Positions 33,968 to 42,274 of a stretch of DNA of 64,000 nucleotides are shown here, in pieces. The DNA is from Chitinophaga ginsengisoli (GTDB lineage: Bacteria > Bacteroidota > Bacteroidia > Chitinophagales > Chitinophagaceae): NCBI RefSeq assembly GCF_003014595.1, contig NZ_PYGK01000001.1, positions 496,001 to 560,000 on the forward strand, read 5' to 3'. A program made the translations under genes and the position numbers. The notes below the pieces were generated by a model. That model had not been told where the DNA came from, ran no database searches, and worked only from the letters and a program-made list of their open reading frames with translations. Numbering within the stretch: position 1 is the first letter of the stretch; every line of letters begins with the position of its first letter.

Positions 33968-34540
33968 ATGAATCGCTATTGCTTGTTGATACTCCTGGTG
34001 CTGACGCTGAGTGTATCAGGATTTACTACTAATAAAGGTGATGAGGATTACCTGTATAAAGTGAAAATACTGCCCAGTAACATTGATCCTGACAAGGTAT
34101 TTTTACTGATCGATAAGAGTGACTACCGGTTATATCTTTACGAAGATGTCACACTCCGGAAGATCTACAAGGTAGTTTTCGGAAACAAAGACCAGTCGGC
34201 CAAAAGACAGGAAGGAGACCGTTTGACACCCGAAGGCACGTTTCATATACTAAGCAAGAGAGTGGATAAGCTCTGGAATCGTTTTATGCTGCTGGATTAT
34301 CCGAATGAGGCATCCTGGAACCGGTTCCACCAGATGCAGGACGATGGAGAACTTCCTGCCGGCGCTACACCTGGTGGTGGTATAGGCATTCATGGCGTGG
34401 AATGGAATTCCGGTATCAGGGACAACTATGTGGAAGGCCGTATTAACTGGACCCTGGGTTGTGTAAGTATGAAGAATGCGGACGTCAGTGAACTGTATGA
34501 GATTATCAAAGTCGGGACGCCTGTTGTAATAAGACGTTGA
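33968..34540 (+). CDS. L,D-transpeptidase (YkuD family)
   Basis: 190 residues from ATG 33968 (GTG 33962 also in frame). Signal peptide, then a YkuD domain. KVFLLIDKSDYRLYLYED is the family's entry strand; IGIHGVEWNSGIRDNYVEGRINWTLGCVSMKNADVSELYEII carries the catalytic H-x(n)-S/T-x-G-C-V/R motif (Cys in LGCVSM). It probably forms 3-3 cross-links in peptidoglycan or attaches proteins to it. Confidence 0.9.
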   Translation: MNRYCLLILLVLTLSVSGFTTNKGDEDYLYKVKILPSNIDPDKVFLLIDKSDYRLYLYEDVTLRKIYKVVFGNKDQSAKRQEGDRLTPEGTFHILSKRVDKLWNRFMLLDYPNEASWNRFHQMQDDGELPAGATPGGGIGIHGVEWNSGIRDNYVEGRINWTLGCVSMKNADVSELYEIIKVGTPVVIRR

Positions 34541-34718
34541 TGCTGTAATGCACATAGCAGTGTGCATGTTTACCTTTACTATAAGAAACGCATTCGTAGA
34601 TCTTACATGCTATTCATGATTAAGAACGGTGCCACTATGGCCCTGGCCAGGAGCATTGTAGTGATACCGGGCGCGACCTGGTATCATGATTATCATAAAG
34701 GCGGATGTTGGTCTTGTG

Positions 34719-34753
34719 AAGCACGCTTCATTCGGGTGGAGCGTGCTTTTTTT
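34719..34753 (+). terminator. intrinsic terminator downstream of the L,D-transpeptidase
   Basis: AGCACGC...GCGTGCTT stem with T7. It lies 180 nt past the stop, and the sequence between carries no supported gene. Confidence 0.75.
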
Positions 34754-34779
34754 ATTGGTGTATTTCCTGGAAAGTAAAG

Positions 34780-35724
34780 TTATCTGGCTGCCAGAAATTC
34801 CCGTACGTGTTGCTTCCATTTTGTTCCTTCTCTTCTGCAGAATGATTGGTGCCCGCATTCTTCAAAAATAACCAGCTCTTTTTTCTTCGTACCGAGATGC
34901 CTGTAAACGCTGAGCGTCTCCTGCCTGGTAACACGGTTGTCATGTACGCCCCAGCATACCAATGCGGGCATGGTAATGCTTTGTGCATACTCTTCCGGAT
35001 TGTAGCTGAAGCCCCAGAATCCATTCTCTATACCTCCCCAGAAAGTAAGCAGCTGAGAGAACGGTGTACCGGGTAACCCTACTGCCCGCATCCTGCCTTT
35101 AACAGCGTCGGTAAGCGTGGCAAAAGAGCATTCCAGTACTACTTTATCAGGATGCAGGTGATAGGTAGGTACTGCTCTCAGAACAGCCGCTGCTCCCATA
35201 CTAACACCCCATAACACGATATGTTTTTCTCCTTTTTTCTCCACAAAGTTGTAAGCCAGCATCACGTCTTCCGCCTCTTTATATCCGACAGTACACACAT
35301 TGCCTTCACTGTTGCCATGCGCACGAAAGTCAACCAGCAGTGTATTATAGCCAAGCTTCTGAAAGTACGCCGCTTCTGGAATAGGTCCTTCCTTGCTGCC
35401 ACCATAACCATGGAAGAGAATAACAGTGCCTTTGGAAGAAGGAATGGGCATCCACCATCCTTCCAGTTGTAAGCCGTTACTGGTGGTCAGATGAATGGTT
35501 TCGTAAGGAACGTCGGGAGTATGCCTGACAATGGATTTTGAAATACGTACGCCCAGCAGCAATATCTGCGCCTTTTCGAGGACACTCATTTGTTCGGGCA
35601 GTTTATTTCTGAAGCTACCAGCTGCATAAAAATGAGTGAACTTCCAGGCATGGAAAGCGGCGATGATATTCAACAATACGAATAAGACAAGGAGTACGCG
35701 AAGGATGCGTTTCAGTAGCTTCAT
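34780..35724 (-). CDS. alpha/beta hydrolase
   Basis: 314 residues. N-terminal membrane anchor (ILRVLLVLFVLLNIIAAFHAW), then an alpha/beta-hydrolase fold: oxyanion segment VILFHGYGGSKEG, nucleophile elbow GVSMGAAAV (Ser), an acid in CWGVHDNRV and the catalytic His in ECGHQSF. The layout resembles the BEM46/YfhR group of membrane-anchored hydrolases. Substrate unknown. Confidence 0.88.
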   Translation of the reverse strand: MKLLKRILRVLLVLFVLLNIIAAFHAWKFTHFYAAGSFRNKLPEQMSVLEKAQILLLGVRISKSIVRHTPDVPYETIHLTTSNGLQLEGWWMPIPSSKGTVILFHGYGGSKEGPIPEAAYFQKLGYNTLLVDFRAHGNSEGNVCTVGYKEAEDVMLAYNFVEKKGEKHIVLWGVSMGAAAVLRAVPTYHLHPDKVVLECSFATLTDAVKGRMRAVGLPGTPFSQLLTFWGGIENGFWGFSYNPEEYAQSITMPALVCWGVHDNRVTRQETLSVYRHLGTKKKELVIFEECGHQSFCRREGTKWKQHVREFLAAR

Positions 35725-35735
35725 GGGGTAAAAGT

Positions 35736-35777
35736 AAAAAAAGCGGGTATATCAATTGCTGATATACCCGCTTTTTT
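35736..35777 (-). terminator. terminator of the SusD-like gene
   Basis: AAGCGGGTATATCA (35741-35754) pairs perfectly with 35760-35773, flanked by A and T runs on both sides, so it can work in either direction. Confidence 0.9.
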
Positions 35778-35816
35778 ACAAAGGTTGTTGATAACTGCCT
35801 TGAATATCAGTAGCTA

Positions 35817-37442
35817 TTAATACCCTACATTCTGATGGATATTTGGATAATTTTCAAGCACTGACTGAGGAATAGGCAATAGCGCATTTTTGTCCTGATA
35901 TCCTTTGCTGCCAAGTACTTCCTTGGCTTTATTATAAAGTACCAGGCGGGCGAAACGGAAACCTTCTCTATACAATTCTTCCTTGTACAGCGCAGTTAAT
36001 TCAGTCCTTGCGGCATCAAGCGTTGCTAATGTGATAGCAGGTTTTTTACCTCTTGTGCGTACAGTGTTGATCGCCTCATTTGCACCGGAAAGGTCTTCTG
36101 ATAAGATCTTGCCCATAGCTTTGATCAGATACGTTTCTGTATAACGGATAGCCGGACAGAAATTAACTGTCAGTCCGCCGCGAACAAAGTAATCTTTAAA
36201 AGGAGTGTTCATATTCGCGGTAATATCCCAGATGATCTCGTTGCTCGCAGGAGCGGTAAAGACTTTCGCTGAGTCGGTCAGTGCATACTTTTTGGTGGCA
36301 ATAACTTTATCTGTATAAGTGAGAGCATCGCTACCGTTTATTTCCAGCAGTGCTACCCTGGCCAGCAACATATTGGCAGCAGCAGCTGTCATGTACCATG
36401 GTTTGGCAGCAGGGGAAGCATCCGGCAATGACGGTATCGCATCGGTCAGGTCTTTTTTGATATTGTATCTTGTCAGGTATATGCTGCCGGGGGAAATGCC
36501 TGCGGGCATCAGCAGCGCATCTGTCATTGGCAATGTTCCAAAATAATTTTGCAGCTCAAGGTATAAAAATGCGCGGAAGCCTTTGAGCTGTGCAATAATA
36601 GCAGCTTTATCTCCTTGTATGCCATTGAGGCTGGCTAACATTCTGTTTAGCTGAAGAATGCTGGCATAGTGGTTCTTCCAGACATCAGTGATAATACTAT
36701 TGGCGGCTGTAAATGTAAACTGGTCCAGTTCGCAAAAGCCGGTTGGCAGGTTGGTGATCTGGCAATCTGCCTCATCACTGAGCACGCCATCCAGCATTAC
36801 TGCCTGTTGGTGAGCAGCACTGATCTTTGGAAACTCGTTTGAGAATGCAGTCTCCACTGCCGCGAGTGTGGTATATGCGTGATTGACAGTAGAGCCGATC
36901 AGCGTCCTGATGGTATTAACGGAATCTTTTTTTACAATGAGTTTGAAGAATGGCGCAGCAGCTACATCATTGTTGTTAATGATACCATCACCATTCAGGT
37001 CCCTGTATTTGAAGTCGCCAGGGAGTACATTGTCCTGTATTGGTTGCTGTGGATCTTTGATCTCTGCTTCTGACTGGAAAACGGTATCAGACACCCGGGT
37101 CATATTCTGGGCATCGCGCCAGGTATTGGTTTTGCCGTTTTTCGTGGCTACCATGAAATACTCGCCTTCAGGAATGTCTTTGAAGGAAGCCACACCACTG
37201 CTATTGGTGGTAGCAGTATAGGCAGGTTTTTTAGTCAGGTAATCCTGTTGCGATGCATATAGTTCTACGGTTGCGCCATCAGCCAGTGTTCCTTTAGGTT
37301 GCTCTGGGCTCCATTGTGTGGCATCCCATACAGTAACGCTGGCAGTTGGTTGTTGCGGTGTTTCAGGTTCAGGTTTTACATCGTTGTCGTCTTTGCACGC
37401 CCACAGACTGCATGACAAGGCAAGGAATAATAATTTCTTCAT
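35817..37442 (-). CDS. SusD-like lipoprotein with N-terminal Ig/prealbumin-like and dockerin-type EF-hand segments
   Basis: 541 residues. Lipobox SLWAC. Residues ~33-125 form a carboxypeptidase-regulatory-like domain (GTLADGATVELYAS...SGVASFKDIPEGEYFMVATKNGK). Residues ~148-160 match a type I dockerin/EF-hand loop (DLNGDGIINNNDV). The rest is a RagB/SusD glycan-binding fold (FRAFLYLELQNYFGTLPMTDALL; C-terminal LYKEELYREGFRFARLVLYNKA and LLPIPQSVLENYPNIHQNVGY). No SusC transporter is next to it, so it is an orphan. Confidence 0.85.
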   Translation of the reverse strand: MKKLLFLALSCSLWACKDDNDVKPEPETPQQPTASVTVWDATQWSPEQPKGTLADGATVELYASQQDYLTKKPAYTATTNSSGVASFKDIPEGEYFMVATKNGKTNTWRDAQNMTRVSDTVFQSEAEIKDPQQPIQDNVLPGDFKYRDLNGDGIINNNDVAAAPFFKLIVKKDSVNTIRTLIGSTVNHAYTTLAAVETAFSNEFPKISAAHQQAVMLDGVLSDEADCQITNLPTGFCELDQFTFTAANSIITDVWKNHYASILQLNRMLASLNGIQGDKAAIIAQLKGFRAFLYLELQNYFGTLPMTDALLMPAGISPGSIYLTRYNIKKDLTDAIPSLPDASPAAKPWYMTAAAANMLLARVALLEINGSDALTYTDKVIATKKYALTDSAKVFTAPASNEIIWDITANMNTPFKDYFVRGGLTVNFCPAIRYTETYLIKAMGKILSEDLSGANEAINTVRTRGKKPAITLATLDAARTELTALYKEELYREGFRFARLVLYNKAKEVLGSKGYQDKNALLPIPQSVLENYPNIHQNVGY

Positions 37443-37551
37443 AAATGTTGGTGTTGGGAAAACGTTAATTCACGAGGTTTTGTGAGTTGTTGTCCTGTTA
37501 TATATTGGTTTTAGGTATAGGTTTTCCTTTCTTTCGGGTTCACAAAGATAC

Positions 37552-37582
37552 AAAAAAAGGGCCAAACATGTTGACCCTTTTT
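37552..37582 (-). terminator. terminator of acs
   Basis: AAAAAGGG / CCCTTTTT pair around a short loop; a T-run follows on the minus strand. Confidence 0.8.
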
Positions 37583-37605
37583 ATAATATGAATATTATTT
37601 CTCCG

Positions 37606-39519
37606 TTAGAGTTTTCCTCTTTTGATCTCTTCTACCACTACTGGATCGAGCAGGGTAGAGGTATCGCCCAGGTTATCCAGTTCTCCTTCAGCTATCTTAC
37701 GCAGGATACGACGCATGATCTTTCCGGAGCGTGTTTTCGGCAGGCCGCTTACAAACTGGATCTTGTCTGGTTTGGCAATCGGGCCGATGATACGGGATAC
37801 TGTCTGGAGGATATCTTTCTTGGTTAGTTCAGGATCGTGTACCTGTCTTTCTGTAATAACATAAGCATAGATACCCTGGCCTTTGATATCGTGTGGATAA
37901 CCTACAACGGCACTTTCCACTACACCGGCGTGCATGTTAATAGCGTTTTCCACTTCTGCGGTACCGATACGGTGTCCGCTTACGTTGAGCACATCATCTA
38001 CCCGACCGGTGATACGATAATAGCCATCTTCATCTCGAAGACAACCATCCCCGGTGAAATAGAGATTTTCGTAGGTTGCAAAGTAAGTGGTACGGCAGCG
38101 TTCGTGATCGCCATAAGTGGTACGTAACATACCAGGCCATGGGAATTTGATGCAGAGGTTACCATTTACGTTATTGCCTTTCACTTCTTTTCCATTCTCG
38201 TCAACGAGGATCGGTTGTATACCTGGCAGTGGCAAAGTAGCATAACCGGGTTTCTCTTTGGTAATGCCGGCAATCGGCGTGATCATTATACCACCGGTTT
38301 CGGTTTGCCACCAGGTGTCAACAATAGGACAGCGCCCTTTACCAATGTGGTCTTTAAACCAATGCCATGCTTCTTCGTTAATAGGTTCGCCCACGCTGCC
38401 GAGTTTCTTCAGGGAGCTGAGATCTTTATGATTTACCGGACCCAGACCGTAACCCATCAGGCTGCGGATAGCAGTAGGAGCGGTGTATAGTATATTGACG
38501 CGGTATTTATCTACGATAGACCATAAGCGGCCTGCATCGGGATAGGTAGGCACACCTTCAAACATCAGGGTGGTAGCGCCGGCGCTGAGGGGGCCGTATA
38601 TAATGTAGCTGTGACCGGTGATCCAGCCTACGTCTGCGGTACAGAAGTAAACTTCACCTGGCTGGTACTGGAAAGTATTGACAAAGGTATAGTTGGCATA
38701 TACCATGTAGCCTGCGCAGGTATGTACAACGCCTTTAGGCTTGCCGGTAGAACCGGAAGTGTAAAGGATGAAGAGCATGTCTTCTGCGTCCATTTCTTCG
38801 GCAGCACAGGGCGGATTGCCCATGGTTTCCACCTGTTTGATCTCATCTTCCCACCAGAGGTCGCGGCCTTTTATCATGCTGACAGGCGTGCGGGTGCGGG
38901 TGCATACAATTACTTTTTTAACGGAAGGGCAGCCTATGAGCGCATCGTCAATGACAGATTTCAGCGGGATGTCTTTATTGCCGCGGAAAGCACCGTCGCA
39001 GGTAATAACGAGGCTGGCCTGTGCATCCTGGATTCTGTCGGCGATAGACTGGGCGCTGAAGCCGCCGAATACTACGGAATGAATAGCGCCTATGCGGGCG
39101 CAAGCCAGTACGGCAATAGCCAGTTCAGGTATCATCCCCATGTATATGCAGACACGGTCGCCTTTTTTGACACCGTTATTTTTCAGCACATTGGCAAACT
39201 GGCATACTTTGTTGTAAAGATCGCGGTAAGTGATAACACGGTGGCGCTCTTCGGGGTCATTGGGTTCCCAGATGATGGCAGGGGTATTTCCAAGGGTGCC
39301 GAGATGACGGTCGAGGCAGTTTTCTGTGATGTTGAGTTTACCACCGGTAAACCATTTCACATCGGGGTCTTTAAAGTTCCATTCCAGCACTTTATCCCAC
39401 TTCCGGCGCCAATAAAAGTGATCAGCTACATTCGCCCAGAAACCTTCCGGGTCCATTACGCTTTGCTGATAATTCTGTTGATACTCTTCTAAGCTCTTGA
39501 TCTGGTACGGGTAAGCCAT
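37606..39519 (-). CDS. acs: acetyl-CoA synthetase
   Basis: AMP-forming ligase making acetyl-CoA from acetate. 637 residues from ATG 39519 (an in-frame TTG lies 9 nt upstream). Motifs: YTSGSTGKPKGVVHT (P-loop), DTWWQTETGG, YFTGDGCLRDEDGYYRITGRVDDVLNVSGHR (hinge and adenylate binding), and PKTRSGKIMRRILRKIAEG, where the Lys after SG is the usual site of regulatory acetylation. Ends at a terminator; no partner genes adjacent. Confidence 0.97.
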   Translation of the reverse strand: MAYPYQIKSLEEYQQNYQQSVMDPEGFWANVADHFYWRRKWDKVLEWNFKDPDVKWFTGGKLNITENCLDRHLGTLGNTPAIIWEPNDPEERHRVITYRDLYNKVCQFANVLKNNGVKKGDRVCIYMGMIPELAIAVLACARIGAIHSVVFGGFSAQSIADRIQDAQASLVITCDGAFRGNKDIPLKSVIDDALIGCPSVKKVIVCTRTRTPVSMIKGRDLWWEDEIKQVETMGNPPCAAEEMDAEDMLFILYTSGSTGKPKGVVHTCAGYMVYANYTFVNTFQYQPGEVYFCTADVGWITGHSYIIYGPLSAGATTLMFEGVPTYPDAGRLWSIVDKYRVNILYTAPTAIRSLMGYGLGPVNHKDLSSLKKLGSVGEPINEEAWHWFKDHIGKGRCPIVDTWWQTETGGIMITPIAGITKEKPGYATLPLPGIQPILVDENGKEVKGNNVNGNLCIKFPWPGMLRTTYGDHERCRTTYFATYENLYFTGDGCLRDEDGYYRITGRVDDVLNVSGHRIGTAEVENAINMHAGVVESAVVGYPHDIKGQGIYAYVITERQVHDPELTKKDILQTVSRIIGPIAKPDKIQFVSGLPKTRSGKIMRRILRKIAEGELDNLGDTSTLLDPVVVEEIKRGKL

Positions 39520-39727
39520 AGCTTGCAATCAGTTTTTGTTGGTCATAAAGTACGTGTTATCAATAATCTGCAGCTTAAATTTAGTAAAAATGGGCAATAG
39601 TCAATAGGAATCCTGCGTATGTGCAAAAAGTGTAAGAAGGAGTTTGGTAAGGGGTTTTACTATTTTAGACAGCTGAAAGAAGGGAAGTTAACTCTAAAGG
39701 GCATAGGCATGAACGTCCGGAATTTAC

Positions 39728-40024
39728 TTACTTCCTGGTTGGTTTTTTCCTGTACTTTTCACAGTACTCCCAAAAGCTCTCGTACACTTCGTCAAGAACT
39801 GCCATGATTTTTTCTTTTTCCGCATTGCTAAGGTTGGGAGTAATCCTTTCTTTGTCACTACCGGGCTTTAGTGCGCTGCGCATCTTACGATAGAATGTAG
39901 GGATGCTCCAGGAGCATTCCTCACATACACGTTCGCGAAAGTAGATAGGCAGATTGATCATCCTTGAATGCACATCCTGTAATAAATTGATCGGATGCGA
40001 CGTCGAGGGCATTGATTTTTTCAT
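39728..40024 (-). CDS. small hypothetical protein (98 aa)
   Basis: Not recognised. Starts MKKSMPSTSHP, contains a central CEECSWSIPTFYRKMRSAL segment that could be a helix-turn-helix-like pair of helices, then a charged C-terminal helix rich in Lys/Glu. No signal peptide. It sits in an AT-rich patch next to an HTH protein and a transposase-like gene, so it may belong to an accessory island. Confidence 0.55.
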   Translation of the reverse strand: MKKSMPSTSHPINLLQDVHSRMINLPIYFRERVCEECSWSIPTFYRKMRSALKPGSDKERITPNLSNAEKEKIMAVLDEVYESFWEYCEKYRKKPTRK

Positions 40025-40411
40025 TTTGCTAAATTTTGATTAAATGTGTTACCGATTAAATTGAGAGTATTTCTCAGTTGTACTAATTATCATTGTGATA
40101 TAAGCAAATATATTTATAAACATATTACCTCAAAAAAAATTGCACAACTATATTTATTCGTTTTGCAAAATGTTATTTAGCAGATAATTATATAGTATAC
40201 TTACTGTGTTACGAGAAAAAATGTAAACATTTTTATCAGGAGAGAATTGTAAACGTAATTGTTTTCTGAAAATGATATCGAAATGGTATTATCAGGGTGA
40301 TAACTATATTGTCTATATGAATTTCCAATTGTGATAATGAAATGGAAATTATTATTATATTGTATGAATTGCGCACCAATGCAATCCACTGTTTAGTAAA
40401 ATATAGTATAC
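40025..40411. other. AT-rich regulatory region
   Basis: 387 nt, clearly more AT-rich than its surroundings. AAAATG/CATTTT with a TAAA/TTTA core at about 40219-40237 is palindromic. GTGATAATGAAATGGAAATTATT near 40332-40354 resembles GTGTAATGAAATTATTATA just before 41168, a possible shared binding site for the HTH protein encoded between them. No gene is supported. Confidence 0.4.
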
Positions 40412-41035
40412 ATGTCCAGGTTAATCCACATGGGCCAACGCCTAAAACAAATATTAAAACAGAAGAAAATAAAGATAGTCGACTTTGCCGACATGGCCGG
40501 CTTCACCAACCAGATTGCGCATTATCACTTGCGTAAAAGTGATATGAAGCGGAGCACACTCGAAAAATTTTGTGAGATTATCAGTATCACTCCCGAAGAA
40601 TTTTATGAATGGAACAGCGTCCCTTCTTCCAATGGTGAGAAAGGAAATGAAAGCACAGTATTACATCACGGTGGCCGGCTGATGGAGCTGATCGGAGAAA
40701 GGGGACTGAATAAAACGAGGCTGGCGAAACGCCTGGGCATGAGCAGGAGAACGATGTATAATCTTTTCGAAAAGGAAATTTTCGGAGCTGAGGAACTGGA
40801 TAGAGTGGTCAGAGCCCTTGAGATGACAACCAACTCTTTTCTTCATCCCGGTACAATGGAAGACTCCAGGCAGGCGGAAAATGATGAAATGCTTGCTCTC
40901 CGGGAAAAATATTACAAGCTGCTGGAAGAGCATAACCAGCTGCTGAAAAGTTATTCTTCTCTGAAAGAAGGGCTTGAAACCGCCAAGAAGGACATTTTGC
41001 AGTTACGTAAACAGGCCCGTTCAAAAAAAGGATAA
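40412..41035 (+). CDS. protein with two XRE-like HTH domains and a C-terminal coiled coil
   Basis: 207 residues. First HTH at about 8-60 (GQRLKQILKQKKIKIVDFADMAGFTNQIAHYHLRKSDMKRSTLEKFCEIISITPEEF). Second HTH at about 92-145 (LMELIGERGLNKTRLAKRLGMSRRTMYNLFEKEIFGAEELDRVVRALEMT). Residues ~158-205 form a coiled coil (LREKYYKLLEEHNQLLKSYSSLKEGLETAKKDILQL). Probably a dimeric DNA-binding regulator; targets unknown, with similar AT-rich motifs flanking the gene. Confidence 0.78.
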   Translation: MSRLIHMGQRLKQILKQKKIKIVDFADMAGFTNQIAHYHLRKSDMKRSTLEKFCEIISITPEEFYEWNSVPSSNGEKGNESTVLHHGGRLMELIGERGLNKTRLAKRLGMSRRTMYNLFEKEIFGAEELDRVVRALEMTTNSFLHPGTMEDSRQAENDEMLALREKYYKLLEEHNQLLKSYSSLKEGLETAKKDILQLRKQARSKKG

Positions 41036-41167
41036 GTCAGGAAGAAAGCATATCTGTTTAAAGACCTATACACATACAATAACCATATTCTTTTCATTTT
41101 CAACCCACAACACACAGAAAGTGATTCCCAGGTTTTTTATCGTGTAATGAAATTATTATAGTTTTAC

Positions 41168-41656
41168 GTGAATTACTATAATGATAATGGTATTATCAAA
41201 CGTGCTTTGATGAACTATCTGCCTAATGCATTTGACCCTCCTGTGTGGTACCTCGTAATGCCCGTTTGCGGTGCTGCAGATCAGGTATTTACCGAAAAAC
41301 GGTATGCCGATATCCTGGCCGCCAGGTTAAATAATGACCAGCGGAATGCCTTAATAAAGGTGGAGGATTATACTTTTATGCCGTTTGCCGTACACCTCAT
41401 CATACGGGAAGTAGCACTTTCTGCAGATATGTGGTGGCCTGCATTTATGCACGCTATCCTCGAGGAACTGAATAAAAAGTGGCCCGGAGGAGGTTTATCA
41501 TGGTGTGATGACACCTCCGAACGCATTGCCGATGCGGAAGCATTTGAACACCGGGCCTACGAGCTGTTGTACCTGCCAGTCTGGAAAGGGCTGGCCACAG
41601 ACCCCGAAGGTTATGCCTATAATAGCATCAACAACAGGGCGAAGATTGACCTGTAG
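41168..41656 (+). CDS. degenerate REP-associated (Y1/RAYT-type) transposase relative
   Basis: 162 residues from GTG 41168 (ATG 41210 possible). It keeps the plan of Bacteroidota REP-associated tyrosine transposases: WYLVMPVCGAADQVFTEKRYADILAARL matches the family's YFITLTVVGWIDLFTRPVYKDIL-type start, DYTFMPFAVHLIIRE matches the HUH strand (usually MPNHVHLL or MSSHIHLI), and LPVWKGLATDPEGYAYNS matches NPVEAGLVEEPQDWKYSS. The first HUH histidine is Ala and the tyrosine that precedes NPV is not in its usual place, so catalysis is doubtful. Domestication or decay are both possible. Confidence 0.55.
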   Translation: MNYYNDNGIIKRALMNYLPNAFDPPVWYLVMPVCGAADQVFTEKRYADILAARLNNDQRNALIKVEDYTFMPFAVHLIIREVALSADMWWPAFMHAILEELNKKWPGGGLSWCDDTSERIADAEAFEHRAYELLYLPVWKGLATDPEGYAYNSINNRAKIDL

Positions 41657-41658
41657 GC

Positions 41659-42180
41659 TTATAATAACAAGGCGCCTACTTCTTCCCAGCTGTTGACCCT
41701 TTTGAAATCAGTTATATTCACGTTATGCGGAGCGGTGAACATCAGTGCTTCTCCTTTGAACGGCTGCAGATTTTTTACGTGGTCGTCTATCATATAGTCT
41801 GCTTGCACAATTGTCTTGGATCCACAGAACACAATATTCTGCCAGCCGATAAACGGATAGAACTCTTCCAGCCATTCCAGCTTTTCCGGTAATGAATTAG
41901 GAAACTCCATTGCGGCAGATACGATGAACACTTCGTGTTTGTCATACAACGCTTTGATCACTTCCTGACTGTCTTTTATAACAGGCTTGGTCCTGAAGAA
42001 TCCCGGCTCATACAAGAACCCGCGTATCACTTCTTTGCCATGGGGAAATCCGGATGTTTCCGGTTGTCCATATAAGGTCGCTTTATCTACCTGTACGCCA
42101 TAGCGTTCGGCATACCAGTTAATATATTGCTGGGTGGTATCTGCCATAACGCCGTCCATGTCGATTGCAATTCTTGCCAT
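41659..42180 (-). CDS. 5'(3')-deoxyribonucleotidase (NT5C-like HAD)
   Basis: 173 residues. HAD phosphatase with IAIDMDGVMADT at the N-terminus (DxD nucleophile and acid/base), VFIVSAAMEFP (motif II Ser), a Lys in the IGWQNIVFCGSK region and YMIDDHVKNL (motif IV acids). This is the dNT-3/NT5C family, which dephosphorylates deoxynucleoside monophosphates. TAACTTTG at 42197-42204 is a clear -7 element. Divergent from the DeoR gene. Confidence 0.88.
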   Translation of the reverse strand: MARIAIDMDGVMADTTQQYINWYAERYGVQVDKATLYGQPETSGFPHGKEVIRGFLYEPGFFRTKPVIKDSQEVIKALYDKHEVFIVSAAMEFPNSLPEKLEWLEEFYPFIGWQNIVFCGSKTIVQADYMIDDHVKNLQPFKGEALMFTAPHNVNITDFKRVNSWEEVGALLL

Positions 42181-42196
42181 ATTCTGCTGTTTTTTG

Positions 42197-42204
42197 CAAA
42201 GTTA
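42197..42204 (-). promoter_or_regulatory. -7 promoter element of the 5'-nucleotidase gene
   Basis: Minus-strand TAACTTTG, 17 nt before the start codon. Confidence 0.6.
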
Positions 42205-42232
42205 GCTATTTAACTGAAAGTACATAGCATGT

Positions 42233-42272
42233 TATTGCAAAATGTTTCATATTTTCGCAGGAAATTGCAATA
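42233..42272 (+). promoter_or_regulatory. inverted repeat around the DeoR promoter, candidate operator
   Basis: TATTGCAA (42233-42240) and TTGCAATA (42265-42272) are perfect inverted copies flanking a -7-like TATTTTCG, directly before ATG 42275. The position fits autorepression by the DeoR protein. Confidence 0.5.
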
Positions 42273-42274
42273 TT

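Noticed and set aside
34562..34777. 71-codon plus-strand frame after the L,D-transpeptidase
   Set aside because: It crosses the intrinsic terminator at 34719-34753 and has no homology-like features.
39619..39807. 62-codon frame beginning MCKKCKKEFGKGFYYF
   Set aside because: The two cysteines suggested a zinc ribbon, but the rest is not protein-like and its end overlaps the 98-residue gene on the other strand.
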